From: Leptospira ilyithenensis
Lineage (GTDB): Bacteria > Spirochaetota > Leptospiria > Leptospirales > Leptospiraceae
Assembly: GCF_004771005.1 (NCBI RefSeq)
Contig: NZ_RQHV01000042.1
Coordinates: forward strand, 1-64,000
Direction of reading: 5' to 3'
Length of the DNA stretch: 64,000 nt
Under the pieces are notes generated by a model that did not search any database, had not been told where the DNA came from, and saw only the letters and a list, made by a program, of their open reading frames with translations. Both the position numbers and the translations under genes were made by a program. Of the stretch, positions 17,070 to 25,726 are shown piece after piece (positions within the stretch are counted from its first letter, which is position 1; every line of letters begins with the position of its first letter).

Positions 17070-20060
17070 TTAGTTAAACTTATACGTTGCCGCAACGGTG
17101 AATGTTACACCCATTCTATAAGAAAGAAAGAGTTCATCCTGGCCCGTTAGTTCGGATCTTTGATAAACTTTGAATCGAGTGTCCATGATATTTTTTGCCG
17201 CTGCTTTCAGATCCAAACGTTCGTCATGTTTGTAAGAATAAACAATATCCGTTAGACCGACACCCCTTTCAATCGCATCCGGGGTTCCGTTGGCACCCAC
17301 TGCGTAGATACGATTTCCAAAATAGTTATAATAAACTCCGATGGTTTGGTTTTTCTTTTGAGTGATAAACCAATCGAATTTTAGATTATAAACGAAGTCG
17401 GATTGACCTTGGAGTGCACGGGATAAGTTTGTAGGGTCATATGTGAAGGCACGGTTGTTCGAATCCAAAAGACCCATCTTTGCAAGTGCGTAAGTGCTCC
17501 AAGGCAAAACATCGACTCTGGATTTGATAAAAAAGAAGTTGGTTTCAAATCGGAAACGATCCAAAAATTCCTTTCTATAATCAAACTCGATTCCTCGGAT
17601 ATATGCTTGTTGCGCATTTGTGTAAGTGAACTGAGCGGAAATGGAACCTGCCACTGGACGACCGATCATCTCAATCGGATCTGACATCTGTTTGTAGAAA
17701 ACTCCGACTCCAATATAATCAAGTTGAGTCAGATAGTATTCCCAACGAAGGTCATAGTTGTGAATATAAGTTCTATTTAAGTTAGGATTACCGAAAATAC
17801 GATCGGCACCGAAGTAAGGAGTGAATCCGAAAGGAGACAATTCTCTCAGATCGGGACGAGTGATGGTTTGCGTATAACCCAAACGAAGGTTCATATCTTT
17901 GTGAACCTCATAAACGAAGTTGGCAGATGGCAGTCTGTCCTTAGTTCGGATCTCACCTACACCATTATTGTCTTGTCTGCATATATTGCTATTTACGAGA
18001 GCGACTCTTACATCTTCATTATTCGTATCACCGCAGCCATAATCCAAATTGGCAATAGAAGAGCTGTCTCTCAATCGGAAGGTTTTTACCTTTTGGTAGC
18101 TGTCTTCAAAACGAACCCCTCCGACGAATCTCAATTTAGGCATCAAAGGCAAGTCAAACTGTGCAAAAGACGCTTGTAATTTCTGCATCGCATCGTATGC
18201 GTTAGGTTCAATTTGTCTTTCGGAGAAAGTTTTTTTACCGGAAGGATTGTCTCTTGTAACAAGAAACTCGGAAGCATTATAAGTAAGTTCACCCGGAGCC
18301 GGCCAATAGTCAGCGATGTTGTTTCCTATCGCGGAATTGTATTTAACACCAAACTCTCTGAAGCGGAAGTCTTTATAACGATCCATCGCAAGACCACCGA
18401 CTTTCAATGAAGATTTTAAACCGTTCCACTGCTCGAAAGGAATTTCATATTTCACATTGATTTGTTTGACTTGGTCTTTGGACACGGAGAAAAATCTGGA
18501 TCCGTCCGGGTTATTTCCCAATCGCAAATAAGCTTGTGTAGGAGACGAAGGAGGATCCGATCTTCTCCAAACTTGTTGGGTTAAGTTCGGTTCATCCCTG
18601 GTTGCTTCGGAAAAAGATAAGTTCCAATCCAATTTATGAGGTCTTGCCATAGTTCCCAATTGGATCGCATGGTCTCCACCAAACGTACTATTCAAGAGAG
18701 AACGGGAAGTGAATGTATTTGTATCTGCTAAGAATTGGAAGTTGTCAATGTAGTTCACACCACTGGACTGTCTTACATTCGTATCCGAGTTGATGGTATA
18801 GAGGTTTTTGAAATGGATTGATTGACCTTTTGTAAATTCATAAGCTAAGTTTACGTTGGAACCGAAGTTAGTTTCCTTATTGTAAATATCCGCATCTTGT
18901 TCTTGGACTTTATTCAACTGAGTCGTTTCTTTCACTTGGGAATTGACAGGGTTGGAAGGATTGTATCTTCTTGATTTTTCTTCTCTGAAGCGATACTCTT
19001 CACTTCTTGTGATACCGACTAAAACCCCCAGTCTTTGTCCTGACTCGGTTATTTTAAAAGTATTACCTATGGAAAAACTAAAGTTTTTATCATAAGATCC
19101 CGTTTCGGTTTTAGGAGTCCATTGACCGTTGAAAAAAACAGGAGTAATGTTTGTTAACGTGGCAGGCAAACCACCAAAACGGTTTCCAGGTTCATAAACT
19201 ACTTCATTCGGCAAACCGCTGATGATTTTAGGCATCTGCATATCAGGATTTGCCCGACCAAGAAAATCTCCACCGTTGAAAGTTTTGAATTCCTTTCCTG
19301 TGGTGTTCATATTTCTTCCTACACCTAACGAAAGACTCATTTGAAACTGATCAGGATACTCTTGAGTTTCGATTTTCACCAAACCACCGGAAAATTCTCC
19401 GATGTCTTCCGGTTGGAATGTTTTGATGACCCGGATATTTTTGATGAGACCTGCAGGAAAAATATCCAGAGGAACCACTCTTTTGTCCGGCTCTGTGGAA
19501 GGAATAATGGAATCGTTCAATAGAGTATTGGAGTAACGTTCTCCCAATCCACGAACAAATACATACTTTCCGCCTATCAGTGTAATACCAGTTACACGAC
19601 GAACCACATCTCCTGCGGAAGAGTCGGGAGATTTTTTGATCGCTTCCTGCGAAATCCCGTCCGATACCGTGGCTGATTTTCTTTGTAACGCAAGCATGGA
19701 AGCTTCCGTATTGTTAATCGCTCTGTCTTTGACTTCTACGGTTTCGAGAGTTTGTGCTCCGAAAGTGACATTCATGGACTGAGTCTTGCCTGCAATTATA
19801 TTGATGGTTCGTTTTTGAGGAGCATAACCGTACATTTGGTATTCCACCTCGTAACTTCCGGGTGGCAGGGAAAGATCGTATTTTCCGTCAAAGTCGGTTT
19901 TCGCAAATTTCTTTTCAGAACGAACTACAATGGTCGCTCCGAATACCGCTTCCCCATTTTCGGAATCAATGATGGTTCCCCTCAAATTACCTGCGCCTTG
20001 TGCGAACAAAGTAATAGGAAAAAGAAGAATTATGATGATTGAGAGAATAACATTTTTCAT
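17070..20060 (-). CDS. TonB-dependent outer-membrane receptor with N-terminal carboxypeptidase-regulatory-like domain
   Basis: 996 aa. A signal peptide (about 1-21, ITLFAQG) is followed by a carboxypeptidase-regulatory-like beta domain (about 22-105, [19 protein letters not shown]). The plug (about 125-240) contains [15 protein letters not shown] and [17 protein letters not shown] long 22-strand-type barrel follows, including [19 protein letters not shown], and ends VAATYKFN. Such receptors import siderophores, cofactors or other large solutes using TonB-ExbBD energy; the plug type with [13 protein letters not shown] belongs to receptors of unassigned substrate. Upstream genes encode two lipoproteins on the same strand, and direct repeats of TGTAAT lie about 100 bp before the start. 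Confidence 0.92.
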   Translation of the reverse strand: MKNVILSIIIILLFPITLFAQGAGNLRGTIIDSENGEAVFGATIVVRSEKKFAKTDFDGKYDLSLPPGSYEVEYQMYGYAPQKRTINIIAGKTQSMNVTFGAQTLETVEVKDRAINNTEASMLALQRKSATVSDGISQEAIKKSPDSSAGDVVRRVTGITLIGGKYVFVRGLGERYSNTLLNDSIIPSTEPDKRVVPLDIFPAGLIKNIRVIKTFQPEDIGEFSGGLVKIETQEYPDQFQMSLSLGVGRNMNTTGKEFKTFNGGDFLGRANPDMQMPKIISGLPNEVVYEPGNRFGGLPATLTNITPVFFNGQWTPKTETGSYDKNFSFSIGNTFKITESGQRLGVLVGITRSEEYRFREEKSRRYNPSNPVNSQVKETTQLNKVQEQDADIYNKETNFGSNVNLAYEFTKGQSIHFKNLYTINSDTNVRQSSGVNYIDNFQFLADTNTFTSRSLLNSTFGGDHAIQLGTMARPHKLDWNLSFSEATRDEPNLTQQVWRRSDPPSSPTQAYLRLGNNPDGSRFFSVSKDQVKQINVKYEIPFEQWNGLKSSLKVGGLAMDRYKDFRFREFGVKYNSAIGNNIADYWPAPGELTYNASEFLVTRDNPSGKKTFSERQIEPNAYDAMQKLQASFAQFDLPLMPKLRFVGGVRFEDSYQKVKTFRLRDSSSIANLDYGCGDTNNEDVRVALVNSNICRQDNNGVGEIRTKDRLPSANFVYEVHKDMNLRLGYTQTITRPDLRELSPFGFTPYFGADRIFGNPNLNRTYIHNYDLRWEYYLTQLDYIGVGVFYKQMSDPIEMIGRPVAGSISAQFTYTNAQQAYIRGIEFDYRKEFLDRFRFETNFFFIKSRVDVLPWSTYALAKMGLLDSNNRAFTYDPTNLSRALQGQSDFVYNLKFDWFITQKKNQTIGVYYNYFGNRIYAVGANGTPDAIERGVGLTDIVYSYKHDERLDLKAAAKNIMDTRFKVYQRSELTGQDELFLSYRMGVTFTVAATYKFN

Positions 20061-20135
20061 ATAGACTATCTTGTTTTTTATTTGTTACAAAGATTTAGTG
20101 AATGTGTTTCGAGTAAATGTAAAGGAGGAGAGAAA

Positions 20136-20174
20136 CATTACAGTTCGTTTAATTTATTGTAATGAAAATGTAAT
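20136..20174. promoter_or_regulatory. TGTAAT repeat cluster upstream of the TonB-receptor gene
   Basis: CATTACA at 20136-20142 pairs with TGTAATG at 20158-20164, and a second TGTAAT at 20169-20174 lies exactly 11 bp after the first. The 11-bp direct repeat recalls Pho-box geometry, but the match is loose. It is about 80-115 bp upstream of the receptor start. Confidence 0.3.
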
Positions 20175-20180
20175 AAAAGT

Positions 20181-20759
20181 TCAGGGAGCGACAACACCAA
20201 CTTTGAACTTTCCATTCACTTCAAAGATCATCTTAATCTGATCTATGTTCATCGGTTTTCCATTTACCAAAACCTCCAAGGAACCGGGTTTGTGACCAAC
20301 GATCTTTTTATAAGTTCTGGGAGTTTCCCAAATCACATCTTTGATTGAGAGTCGATTTCCTTTTAAAACCTCTCGTAAACGTTCAATTCCCTGGTCTTGT
20401 CGACTTTGGATCAATTTTTTGTAATCTTCCAAGGGAGTACTATCTAAAGAAGTTCCGGATCCCAGTGTATTGGGAAATACAACCGTCTCTTGTTCGAGAG
20501 GAGTAAAAATAGATTTATAATTTGATTTTGAGCCAGCTTGTACTTCTTTTAAAAAAGCGATCAGCGCCTCTTCTTTAGAGGAAAAGCCATTTTCTATTTT
20601 ATAGGAACCTTTTATATTTGCCTGGATCTTTGCCCTTGACTCAGCCATTCGAAGTTCTTCTTGTTTGTTTGCTTTTTCCAATTCTGCACGCCAATCCTGT
20701 TTGGATTCGCATTGGAAGGCTAAAAGTGATAAGGTCGTAATAAGTAAGATTTTTTTCAT
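20181..20759 (-). CDS. Hypothetical lipoprotein
   Basis: 192 aa. A clear lipoprotein signal (MKKILLITTLSLLAFQC, Cys 17) is followed by a charged helix (about 25-50) and a mixed alpha/beta region ending in strands (MIFEVNGKFKVGVVAP). I do not recognise a family. It lies between the beta-helix lipoprotein and the TonB receptor, all on the minus strand, and may be part of the same envelope system. No strong ribosome site precedes the ATG, and a good terminator lies immediately upstream, so expression may rely on read-through or a promoter within the terminator region. Confidence 0.7.
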   Translation of the reverse strand: MKKILLITTLSLLAFQCESKQDWRAELEKANKQEELRMAESRAKIQANIKGSYKIENGFSSKEEALIAFLKEVQAGSKSNYKSIFTPLEQETVVFPNTLGSGTSLDSTPLEDYKKLIQSRQDQGIERLREVLKGNRLSIKDVIWETPRTYKKIVGHKPGSLEVLVNGKPMNIDQIKMIFEVNGKFKVGVVAP

Positions 20760-20771
20760 AAGTTTAAAATA

Positions 20772-20802
20772 AAAAGACCCTAGCGAAAAGCCAGGGTCTT
20801 TT
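20772..20802 (-). terminator. Intrinsic terminator after the beta-helix lipoprotein gene
   Basis: On the minus strand AAAAGACCCTGGC, loop TTTTC, GCTAGGGTCTTTT forms a 13-bp stem with one G-T pair, followed by TTTTTATTTT. It lies about 25 bp after the stop codon of the upstream gene, a textbook position. Confidence 0.88.
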
Positions 20803-20827
20803 AAGTTCCATCAAATTGATTGGAAGA

Positions 20828-22609
20828 TTATCTTGCGCGGTAAACCGTCCAAGAGTCCCACCATTTGTTACCGGAAGCACCACCACCTGTGGCGGCAAGT
20901 CCGGAAATAGTTGTAAAATCAGGTTTAGTTGCAGAGAATCCACAATCTGTTCCAGCAATGTTTCCAAGGGAAGTGATCGGAGTTGCAGTAAGAGTACTTA
21001 CAGGGCCTAAGCTCGCACATGGGCCGACAGTATTAGTTTTTCCACTTTGGCCCAAAAGATTACTACCAGTAGGATTTGTGGCAGCGCCACCACCTGCGTT
21101 GGTATTGCAAAGGAAATTACCAGCAGCAAAACCGTAAACCAATCCGTTCGAAAAAGTTCCGACCATGCCTTCTCTATATCTTTGTCCCCATCCACCGGAA
21201 ACTTCCGATCCGATCAGAGTAAAGTTAGACACACCTGGGTTGGTGTAAGTTGATCCTGCTAGAACCGGAGCAACTCCAAGGCTATGAGATCCGTCCATTT
21301 CCATACCATGTGGGTCCGTAGAAGCAGAACCACCGCAAGCACTTGGGTATTTAACACCAATTAAAGTATTGAGTGTTCCAGTAAATCCTTCATCCATATC
21401 AAAGTCATCATCCAATCCACCCGTTGATAATAAGTGGTCTCCAGTAACAGTTCCGCCCCACCACTCAAATGAATCATCCAATCCACGGTGAATTTGCACA
21501 TAACTGTAATTTGAGCTATTTGTCACTGCATAGGAAGAGATACCATTCAATTCATCCCCAGGAGCTACCTCATTTCCAGCGAACTCAACAATCACGTACT
21601 TCAAAGTAGCAGTTGAGCTGAGAGTTCTTGGATAAGATTGAGGGGTTGTACCTTCCGTGTTGGAAGTTCTTGTAGGAATTCCGTTTCCAATGATCACAAT
21701 ACCACCCCAGTCGCTCGGATATCTGGATCCCGGATTTTGTGAAGAAGTGAAACAGATTGGACTAGCAGCTGTACCTTGTGCATCCAAAGTTCCATTGTCT
21801 TGGATAAAGAGAGAAGATCCGCGGTTACCAAAGATCGTAGCACCAGGAGAAACAACTAATTTTCCACCGTTCTTAACAGTAACAGTTCCGCTTAAAATCG
21901 CAGAATTGGAAATAGTTTTCGTAGTAGTAATGTCTCCACTGAGCACTTCAGGTGATCCGGATACATTCTTACCATCACAAATATTTTCTCCAACCGTAGG
22001 GGAAACCAAGTTGTATTGACCTTTGATCACTACAGTTACTGATTTTACAGTGATTTTGAAACCATTTGCAGTGATTGCCACTTGGTTTGTGTTCGTAAGG
22101 TCCGCAGCATTGATGTTTACATCCATTGATGCGGTTCCGATTGCTTCTGTATAGGTAGAAGCATCTAATGCGGCGATCAAATCACAAGCACCCGTAGTTG
22201 CGTTGTTAGCTCCAGTGGATCCCACAGCAGTCAACGTATAGTTTCCGGTGGATTGGTTCACTTTGAAGTTAAGAACAAATTCTCCGTCTAGTCCGGTTCC
22301 CGGGCTTCCTACACTTAACGCTGTAGCAGTTTGGCAAGCAGTAAAGTCGGAAACGGTTCCTTGTCCGTCTGTCAATGTGTTTGTTGTTCCATTCGTGATC
22401 GTTACTTTACCATCTCTGGTTGCAATACTGCTTGCGTCGGCAAGAGTTGCAGTCAAAGTAACGGTCGCCTCGTATCCTTGGCTTAAGTATAAAGCAGCAA
22501 GCAACAACCCTAGGTTGTCATCTTTTTCTTTCGGTTTACAATTGGTCGCAGCGAAAGCAAACAAGCTGATGGTTGCCAACACTACTCCTTTTTTTAATAA
22601 TTGATTCAT
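20828..22609 (-). CDS. Large lipoprotein with beta-helix-like region, TonB-receptor associated
   Basis: 593 aa from the ATG at 22609, which has AGAGGAT upstream; an earlier in-frame start at 22642 is less likely. The lipobox is ATNC (Cys about 22). Residues 45-200 form a Thr/Val-rich beta region. Residues about 205-400 carry ISGTV-like strands with KLVVSPGATIFG, SLFIQDNGTLDAQG and SDWGGIVIIGNG, matching proteins in many Gram-negatives that accompany TonB receptors and look like right-handed beta-helices. HRGLDDSFEWWGG and GLDDDFDMDEGF are acidic motifs that could bind metal. The gene has its own terminator. A surface partner for the receptor at 17070-20060 is inferred from proximity. Confidence 0.75.
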   Translation of the reverse strand: MNQLLKKGVVLATISLFAFAATNCKPKEKDDNLGLLLAALYLSQGYEATVTLTATLADASSIATRDGKVTITNGTTNTLTDGQGTVSDFTACQTATALSVGSPGTGLDGEFVLNFKVNQSTGNYTLTAVGSTGANNATTGACDLIAALDASTYTEAIGTASMDVNINAADLTNTNQVAITANGFKITVKSVTVVIKGQYNLVSPTVGENICDGKNVSGSPEVLSGDITTTKTISNSAILSGTVTVKNGGKLVVSPGATIFGNRGSSLFIQDNGTLDAQGTAASPICFTSSQNPGSRYPSDWGGIVIIGNGIPTRTSNTEGTTPQSYPRTLSSTATLKYVIVEFAGNEVAPGDELNGISSYAVTNSSNYSYVQIHRGLDDSFEWWGGTVTGDHLLSTGGLDDDFDMDEGFTGTLNTLIGVKYPSACGGSASTDPHGMEMDGSHSLGVAPVLAGSTYTNPGVSNFTLIGSEVSGGWGQRYREGMVGTFSNGLVYGFAAGNFLCNTNAGGGAATNPTGSNLLGQSGKTNTVGPCASLGPVSTLTATPITSLGNIAGTDCGFSATKPDFTTISGLAATGGGASGNKWWDSWTVYRAR

Positions 22610-22712
22610 GTTAATCCTCTTTCGAATAAATCGAATTTGCAAGCCAGCGGGTATTCCCGTATGGGAAAACGAACGTATTTCCCCCTAGCTCGGATTCCAA
22701 TATGCATCTTTT

Positions 22713-22732
22713 CTGTTACAAAAACATGACAG
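22713..22732 (-). promoter_or_regulatory. Pho-box-like or inverted-repeat operator upstream of the beta-helix lipoprotein
   Basis: Read on the minus strand it gives CTGTCAT, GTTT, TTGTAAC, then AG: one perfect Pho-box half (CTGTCAT), a 4-nt spacer and a diverged half. It can equally be read as a CTGT...ACAG inverted repeat. It lies about 105 bp upstream of the lipoprotein ATG. Regulator identity is inference. Confidence 0.35.
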
Positions 22733-22923
22733 GCAGGTGAAGGTTTCGTAAAAAGATAAATGTTCCACGCTCCTGCCTGTATGACGTCCTGTCACAACGG
22801 GCGAGCTTCGGCATCCTGCCTTCGCCTCCGCGAGAAAAATTTATCTTAGATTTGGAAGAAAATAATTATCAATGGTGAATTTTCGAACTTACTTCTTCAT
22901 ATGTTTTATATTATTATAAGGGA

Positions 22924-23279
22924 ATAAAATTAAGGTCTAAAATTACTTCAAAATACCAGATTACGATTCCGAAAGAAATCAGGGATTCATATCGAATCTG
23001 CCAAAAAACCTTTCTTAAAATACAAAGGGTATCTGAACACCGGTTCGATCGATATTAAATCCGATATCAAAAAAGCATGGGAAGAACGTTCAAAAAGACA
23101 TCAATCAAATTATTAAAGATCTTTTGGAAAACCCAGGCGTGAATTATGAATCTGCTTATTACCCGGAATTGATTTTTCAACTTTAGCCAAAGCATGTAAA
23201 AGATTATGGAGATGCTGTTTTAGCTGCAGCAAGTCAATCTCTAGGATCGCAAATAGCAACATTTGACAGGACTTTTTAA
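22924..23279 (+). pseudogene. Decayed VapBC-type toxin-antitoxin module (AbrB-fold antitoxin plus PIN toxin C-terminus)
   Basis: From 22924 one frame reads KLRSKITSKYQITIPKEIR, the hallmark of an AbrB/MazE-type antitoxin N-terminus; the first codon is ATA where ATG is expected. After a +1 shift near 22985 the frame starting at 22994 gives ESAKKPFLKYKGYLNTGSID and ends WEERSKRHQSNY-stop. A further frame (23085-23279) reads YESAYYPELIFQL, a stop (TAG), then KDYGDAVLAAASQSLG and ATFDRTF, the C-terminal half of a PIN-domain toxin. The toxin N-terminus is missing. A frameshift, an internal stop, a lost start and a deletion together mark it as dead. Confidence 0.72.
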
Positions 23280-23779
23280 AATCTTTGAAAAATTGAATAT
23301 GAATGTATTTCAGTTTTGAGAGAGGTATATTTTATAACCAACTAACGGTTACCAGATGAATAGGCTTGGTTTAAAGTTATTTGCATCATTTTCGGAAAAA
23401 AGTGGGGGACGGGTTCTTGGTTTAGGACGGATCTCGCCGCCCCTCCCTCGCGCCAATTGAAGCGAGAAATATCCGAAGGATCATCAGCAAAGCTGATCTC
23501 CTGGGTGGGGTGAAACCACAAAGCCACCCAATACGTTCCCTCTAACACATCTTCACCGCTACCGCAAGCAAAACCTTCCCGATCAGAAATTTTCTTCAAA
23601 TATATTCGCCTTTTTGCCGCATGGTGCCAGCTAATATAGATTATATCTTACTTTTCGTTGGATTCCGGCCAGGGATGTGAAGGGCTTGGTCGCGGAAAGC
23701 GACCGAGCGGAAATCCGCGAGCCCGCAGCAGCCCGATCCCGCAGGGAGGACGCCAAACCTTTATTAAATGATTCTGAGG

Positions 23780-24034
23780 TTAGTTGATTTTGTTTAAAAT
23801 CTTTATTAAATTGCTTTTGATTCTTCTTTTTTGATCTTCTGTGAGAACCAGGTCGCCCCGCTCCGCCTTTTCAATCACGAGTTCGGCTTTTTGAACGAAT
23901 ACGGCGGCTTCGTCGTCGACGGCTTCCTTACGAGCTTGTTTTTCGCGGTAACGGTCGAGGGATTTCTGAACATCAATTAACTCTTGTGATACGGATCCGA
24001 TAACCACATTGAGACCGATGATATCTTCGTTCAT
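23780..24034 (-). CDS. Small charged helical protein, downstream of mltG
   Basis: 84 aa. Its ATG at 24034 overlaps the mltG stop (TAATG), so translation is probably coupled; the longer reading frame upstream is just the mltG shadow. The product is soluble, highly charged and predicted helical throughout (VQKSLDRYREKQARKEAVDDEAAVFVQKAELVIEK), with a conserved-looking LVLTEDQKRRIKSNLIKIL end. No known domain recognised. Coupling to mltG hints at a role in peptidoglycan chain termination or simply shared expression. Confidence 0.65.
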   Translation of the reverse strand: MNEDIIGLNVVIGSVSQELIDVQKSLDRYREKQARKEAVDDEAAVFVQKAELVIEKAERGDLVLTEDQKRRIKSNLIKILNKIN

Positions 24035-25056
24035 TATTGATAAAACGCGTCTATGTATTTCTTTTTGGCTTCCAAATGTTCTTTGAAAGTGGCGGAAAAA
24101 TAATGAGACCCGTCCGGTTTCAAAAGGAAAAACAATTTGTCGGATTTTTCCGGCTTGAATGCGGCAATCAACGCAGGAAGTCCCGGGTTGGAAATAGGAC
24201 CGGGAGGCCAACCTCCGTTAATGTAGGTGTTATACGGAGAAATGATTTTCAAATCGGAATCAAAAAGTCTTTTTTTCGGTTTATCAAACAGATACTGGAT
24301 AGTAGCGCAGGATTCCAGATTGATATTTTTATCAATGCGAGTGAGAAACACTCCGGCCATCATCGGTCTTTCTTCTTTACGAACAGCTTCCCTTTCCACA
24401 ATGGAAGCGAGAACCACCTTCGCATGCAATGCGGCGGAGTTGATTCCTTTTGCTTCAGGAATGGTTTCCAATTTTTTAAAAAACCTTTTGATCATCATAT
24501 CCGCAATCCGATCAGGCGGAAAATTGATAGGAACGGAATATGTTTCGGGAAACAAATATCCTTCCGTGGTTTTTGCGGGGATTTTGTGCTTGTCCAACAA
24601 AGCCTGGTTAGATGCTGCTGTCAGAAATTCTTCTCTGGACTTTGTCAGTTTTTTGGAAACAAGCAAATCTCCAATCTGACGGTTGTTATATCCTTCTGGA
24701 ACTGTAAAGGTAATGAGTTTTACCTTCCCCGAAATGATTACATCCAATATCTTTCGGGAACTCATCCCGTCGTTGATTTCGTAAACGCCTTGTTTGATTT
24801 TGTTTCCAGCGCGGGTAAATTTGATTAGATAATTAAAATAGACGGAAGATTTGATCATCCCCGATTGGGAGAGCTCTTTGACAACGGCGGAAGAAGGTTC
24901 TCCTGCATCAATGATCAGGTCGAATTTGTTTTGACCGTCTCCTACCGCGCCTCCTTTTATTTCATCGATCACGAAAACAGATATGACTGCGGTCACGAAA
25001 AGGAAAGCAAGCCCGATCAGAGAAAGAATAAAAATTCGGTTTTTTTTTGTAGTCAT
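24034..25056 (-). CDS. mltG: Endolytic murein transglycosylase MltG
   Basis: 340 aa. One N-terminal membrane helix (about 8-30) anchors a periplasmic enzyme that cuts nascent glycan strands and so sets their length. Present are the LysM-like segment (about 45-105), the PEGYNNRQIGDLL motif, the catalytic region LASIVEREAVRKEERPMMAGVFLTRI with its Glu, and the C-terminal SPYNTYINGGWPPGPISNPG plus GSHYFSATFKEHL, all in family order and at normal length. It is divergent from the glycosylase gene and coupled to the 84-aa gene. Confidence 0.95.
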   Translation of the reverse strand: MTTKKNRIFILSLIGLAFLFVTAVISVFVIDEIKGGAVGDGQNKFDLIIDAGEPSSAVVKELSQSGMIKSSVYFNYLIKFTRAGNKIKQGVYEINDGMSSRKILDVIISGKVKLITFTVPEGYNNRQIGDLLVSKKLTKSREEFLTAASNQALLDKHKIPAKTTEGYLFPETYSVPINFPPDRIADMMIKRFFKKLETIPEAKGINSAALHAKVVLASIVEREAVRKEERPMMAGVFLTRIDKNINLESCATIQYLFDKPKKRLFDSDLKIISPYNTYINGGWPPGPISNPGLPALIAAFKPEKSDKLFFLLKPDGSHYFSATFKEHLEAKKKYIDAFYQ

Positions 25057-25117
25057 AAGACCTTCTTCGAAAACACTCTGTGCTTAGTATCTATAAACAC
25101 CAAATCTTTTTTAGAGA

Positions 25118-25726
25118 ATGTTAACCCTAAACGAACACATTCACACTCTTTTAGACTGTCGCAAATGCCCCGACATGCAGGGAAAGCCTGTCCATGGTTG
25201 CATTCCTAAAACAAAAATCATTAGCATCGGCCAGGCGCCCGGAGTCCATGAGGAAAGATTGGGAAGACCTTTCGCTTATACCGCAGGAAAAACTCTGTTC
25301 CAATGGTTTTCCCGCATAGGTGTGGAGGAAGATGTTTATCGCAAAAAAGTCAACATGGCAGCTGTTTGTCGGTGTTTTCCGGGCAAAGCAAAATCGGGTG
25401 ATAGAAAACCTTCCAAACCCGAAATAGAAAATTGCAGGCCTTGGCTCGGATTTGAAATTCAATTTCATAAACCGAAACTGATTTTGCCCATCGGGAAATT
25501 GGCAATCGCAGAACTCATTGGCACCGAAAAATTCAAATTGGAAGACATAGTAGGAACCATCCAAAAAAAAGAATGGTTCGGCGTTACCTTTGATTGGATC
25601 GCTTTGCCCCATCCTTCCGGACTGAATGTATGGAATCATACCGAGATTGGAAAAAAAAGAATCGGAGAAGCATTGGAATTGATTCGTTCCCACAAAACAT
25701 GGAAAGAAACATTCGGTTATTCCTGA
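25118..25726 (+). CDS. Uracil-DNA glycosylase family protein (family 4/5 type)
   Basis: 202 aa. The N-terminus has Cys residues placed as in iron-sulfur glycosylases (LDCRKCPDMQGKPVHGC). Motif 1 reads IGQAPGVHEERLGRPFAYTAG and motif 2 reads LPHPSGLN. CRCFPG may supply another cluster ligand, and GRPFAYTAGKTLF matches the uracil pocket region. These enzymes remove uracil (and some deaminated bases) from DNA to start base-excision repair. Family 4 or 5 cannot be settled by eye. The 3' end overlaps the convergent propeller gene by 10 bp. Confidence 0.85.
   Translation: MLTLNEHIHTLLDCRKCPDMQGKPVHGCIPKTKIISIGQAPGVHEERLGRPFAYTAGKTLFQWFSRIGVEEDVYRKKVNMAAVCRCFPGKAKSGDRKPSKPEIENCRPWLGFEIQFHKPKLILPIGKLAIAELIGTEKFKLEDIVGTIQKKEWFGVTFDWIALPHPSGLNVWNHTEIGKKRIGEALELIRSHKTWKETFGYS

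Larger units (their letters stand above)
22610..23779. other. 1.17-kb spacer: toxin-antitoxin remnant, hairpins, GC-rich repeats
   Basis: No intact gene. From left to right: a 20-bp CTGT...ACAG site (22713-22732); a 94-bp stretch bounded by 9-bp inverted repeats AAGATAAAT (22754-22762) and ATTTATCTT (22839-22847); the VapBC-like remnant; stems at 23483-23497 (ATCAGC/GCTGAT) and 23502-23530 (TGGGTGG/CCACCCA); and a GC-rich block at about 23660-23760 with further short stems (GGTCGC/GCGACC). The GC-rich blocks differ in base composition from the neighbouring genes and look like dispersed spacer repeats. An 85-codon frame at 23342-23599 overlaps the stems and is probably not a gene. Confidence 0.5.

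Noticed and set aside
23342..23599. 85-codon minus-strand frame in the 1.2-kb spacer
   Set aside because: It runs across two strong stem-loops and GC-rich spacer sequence; composition and lack of features argue against coding.
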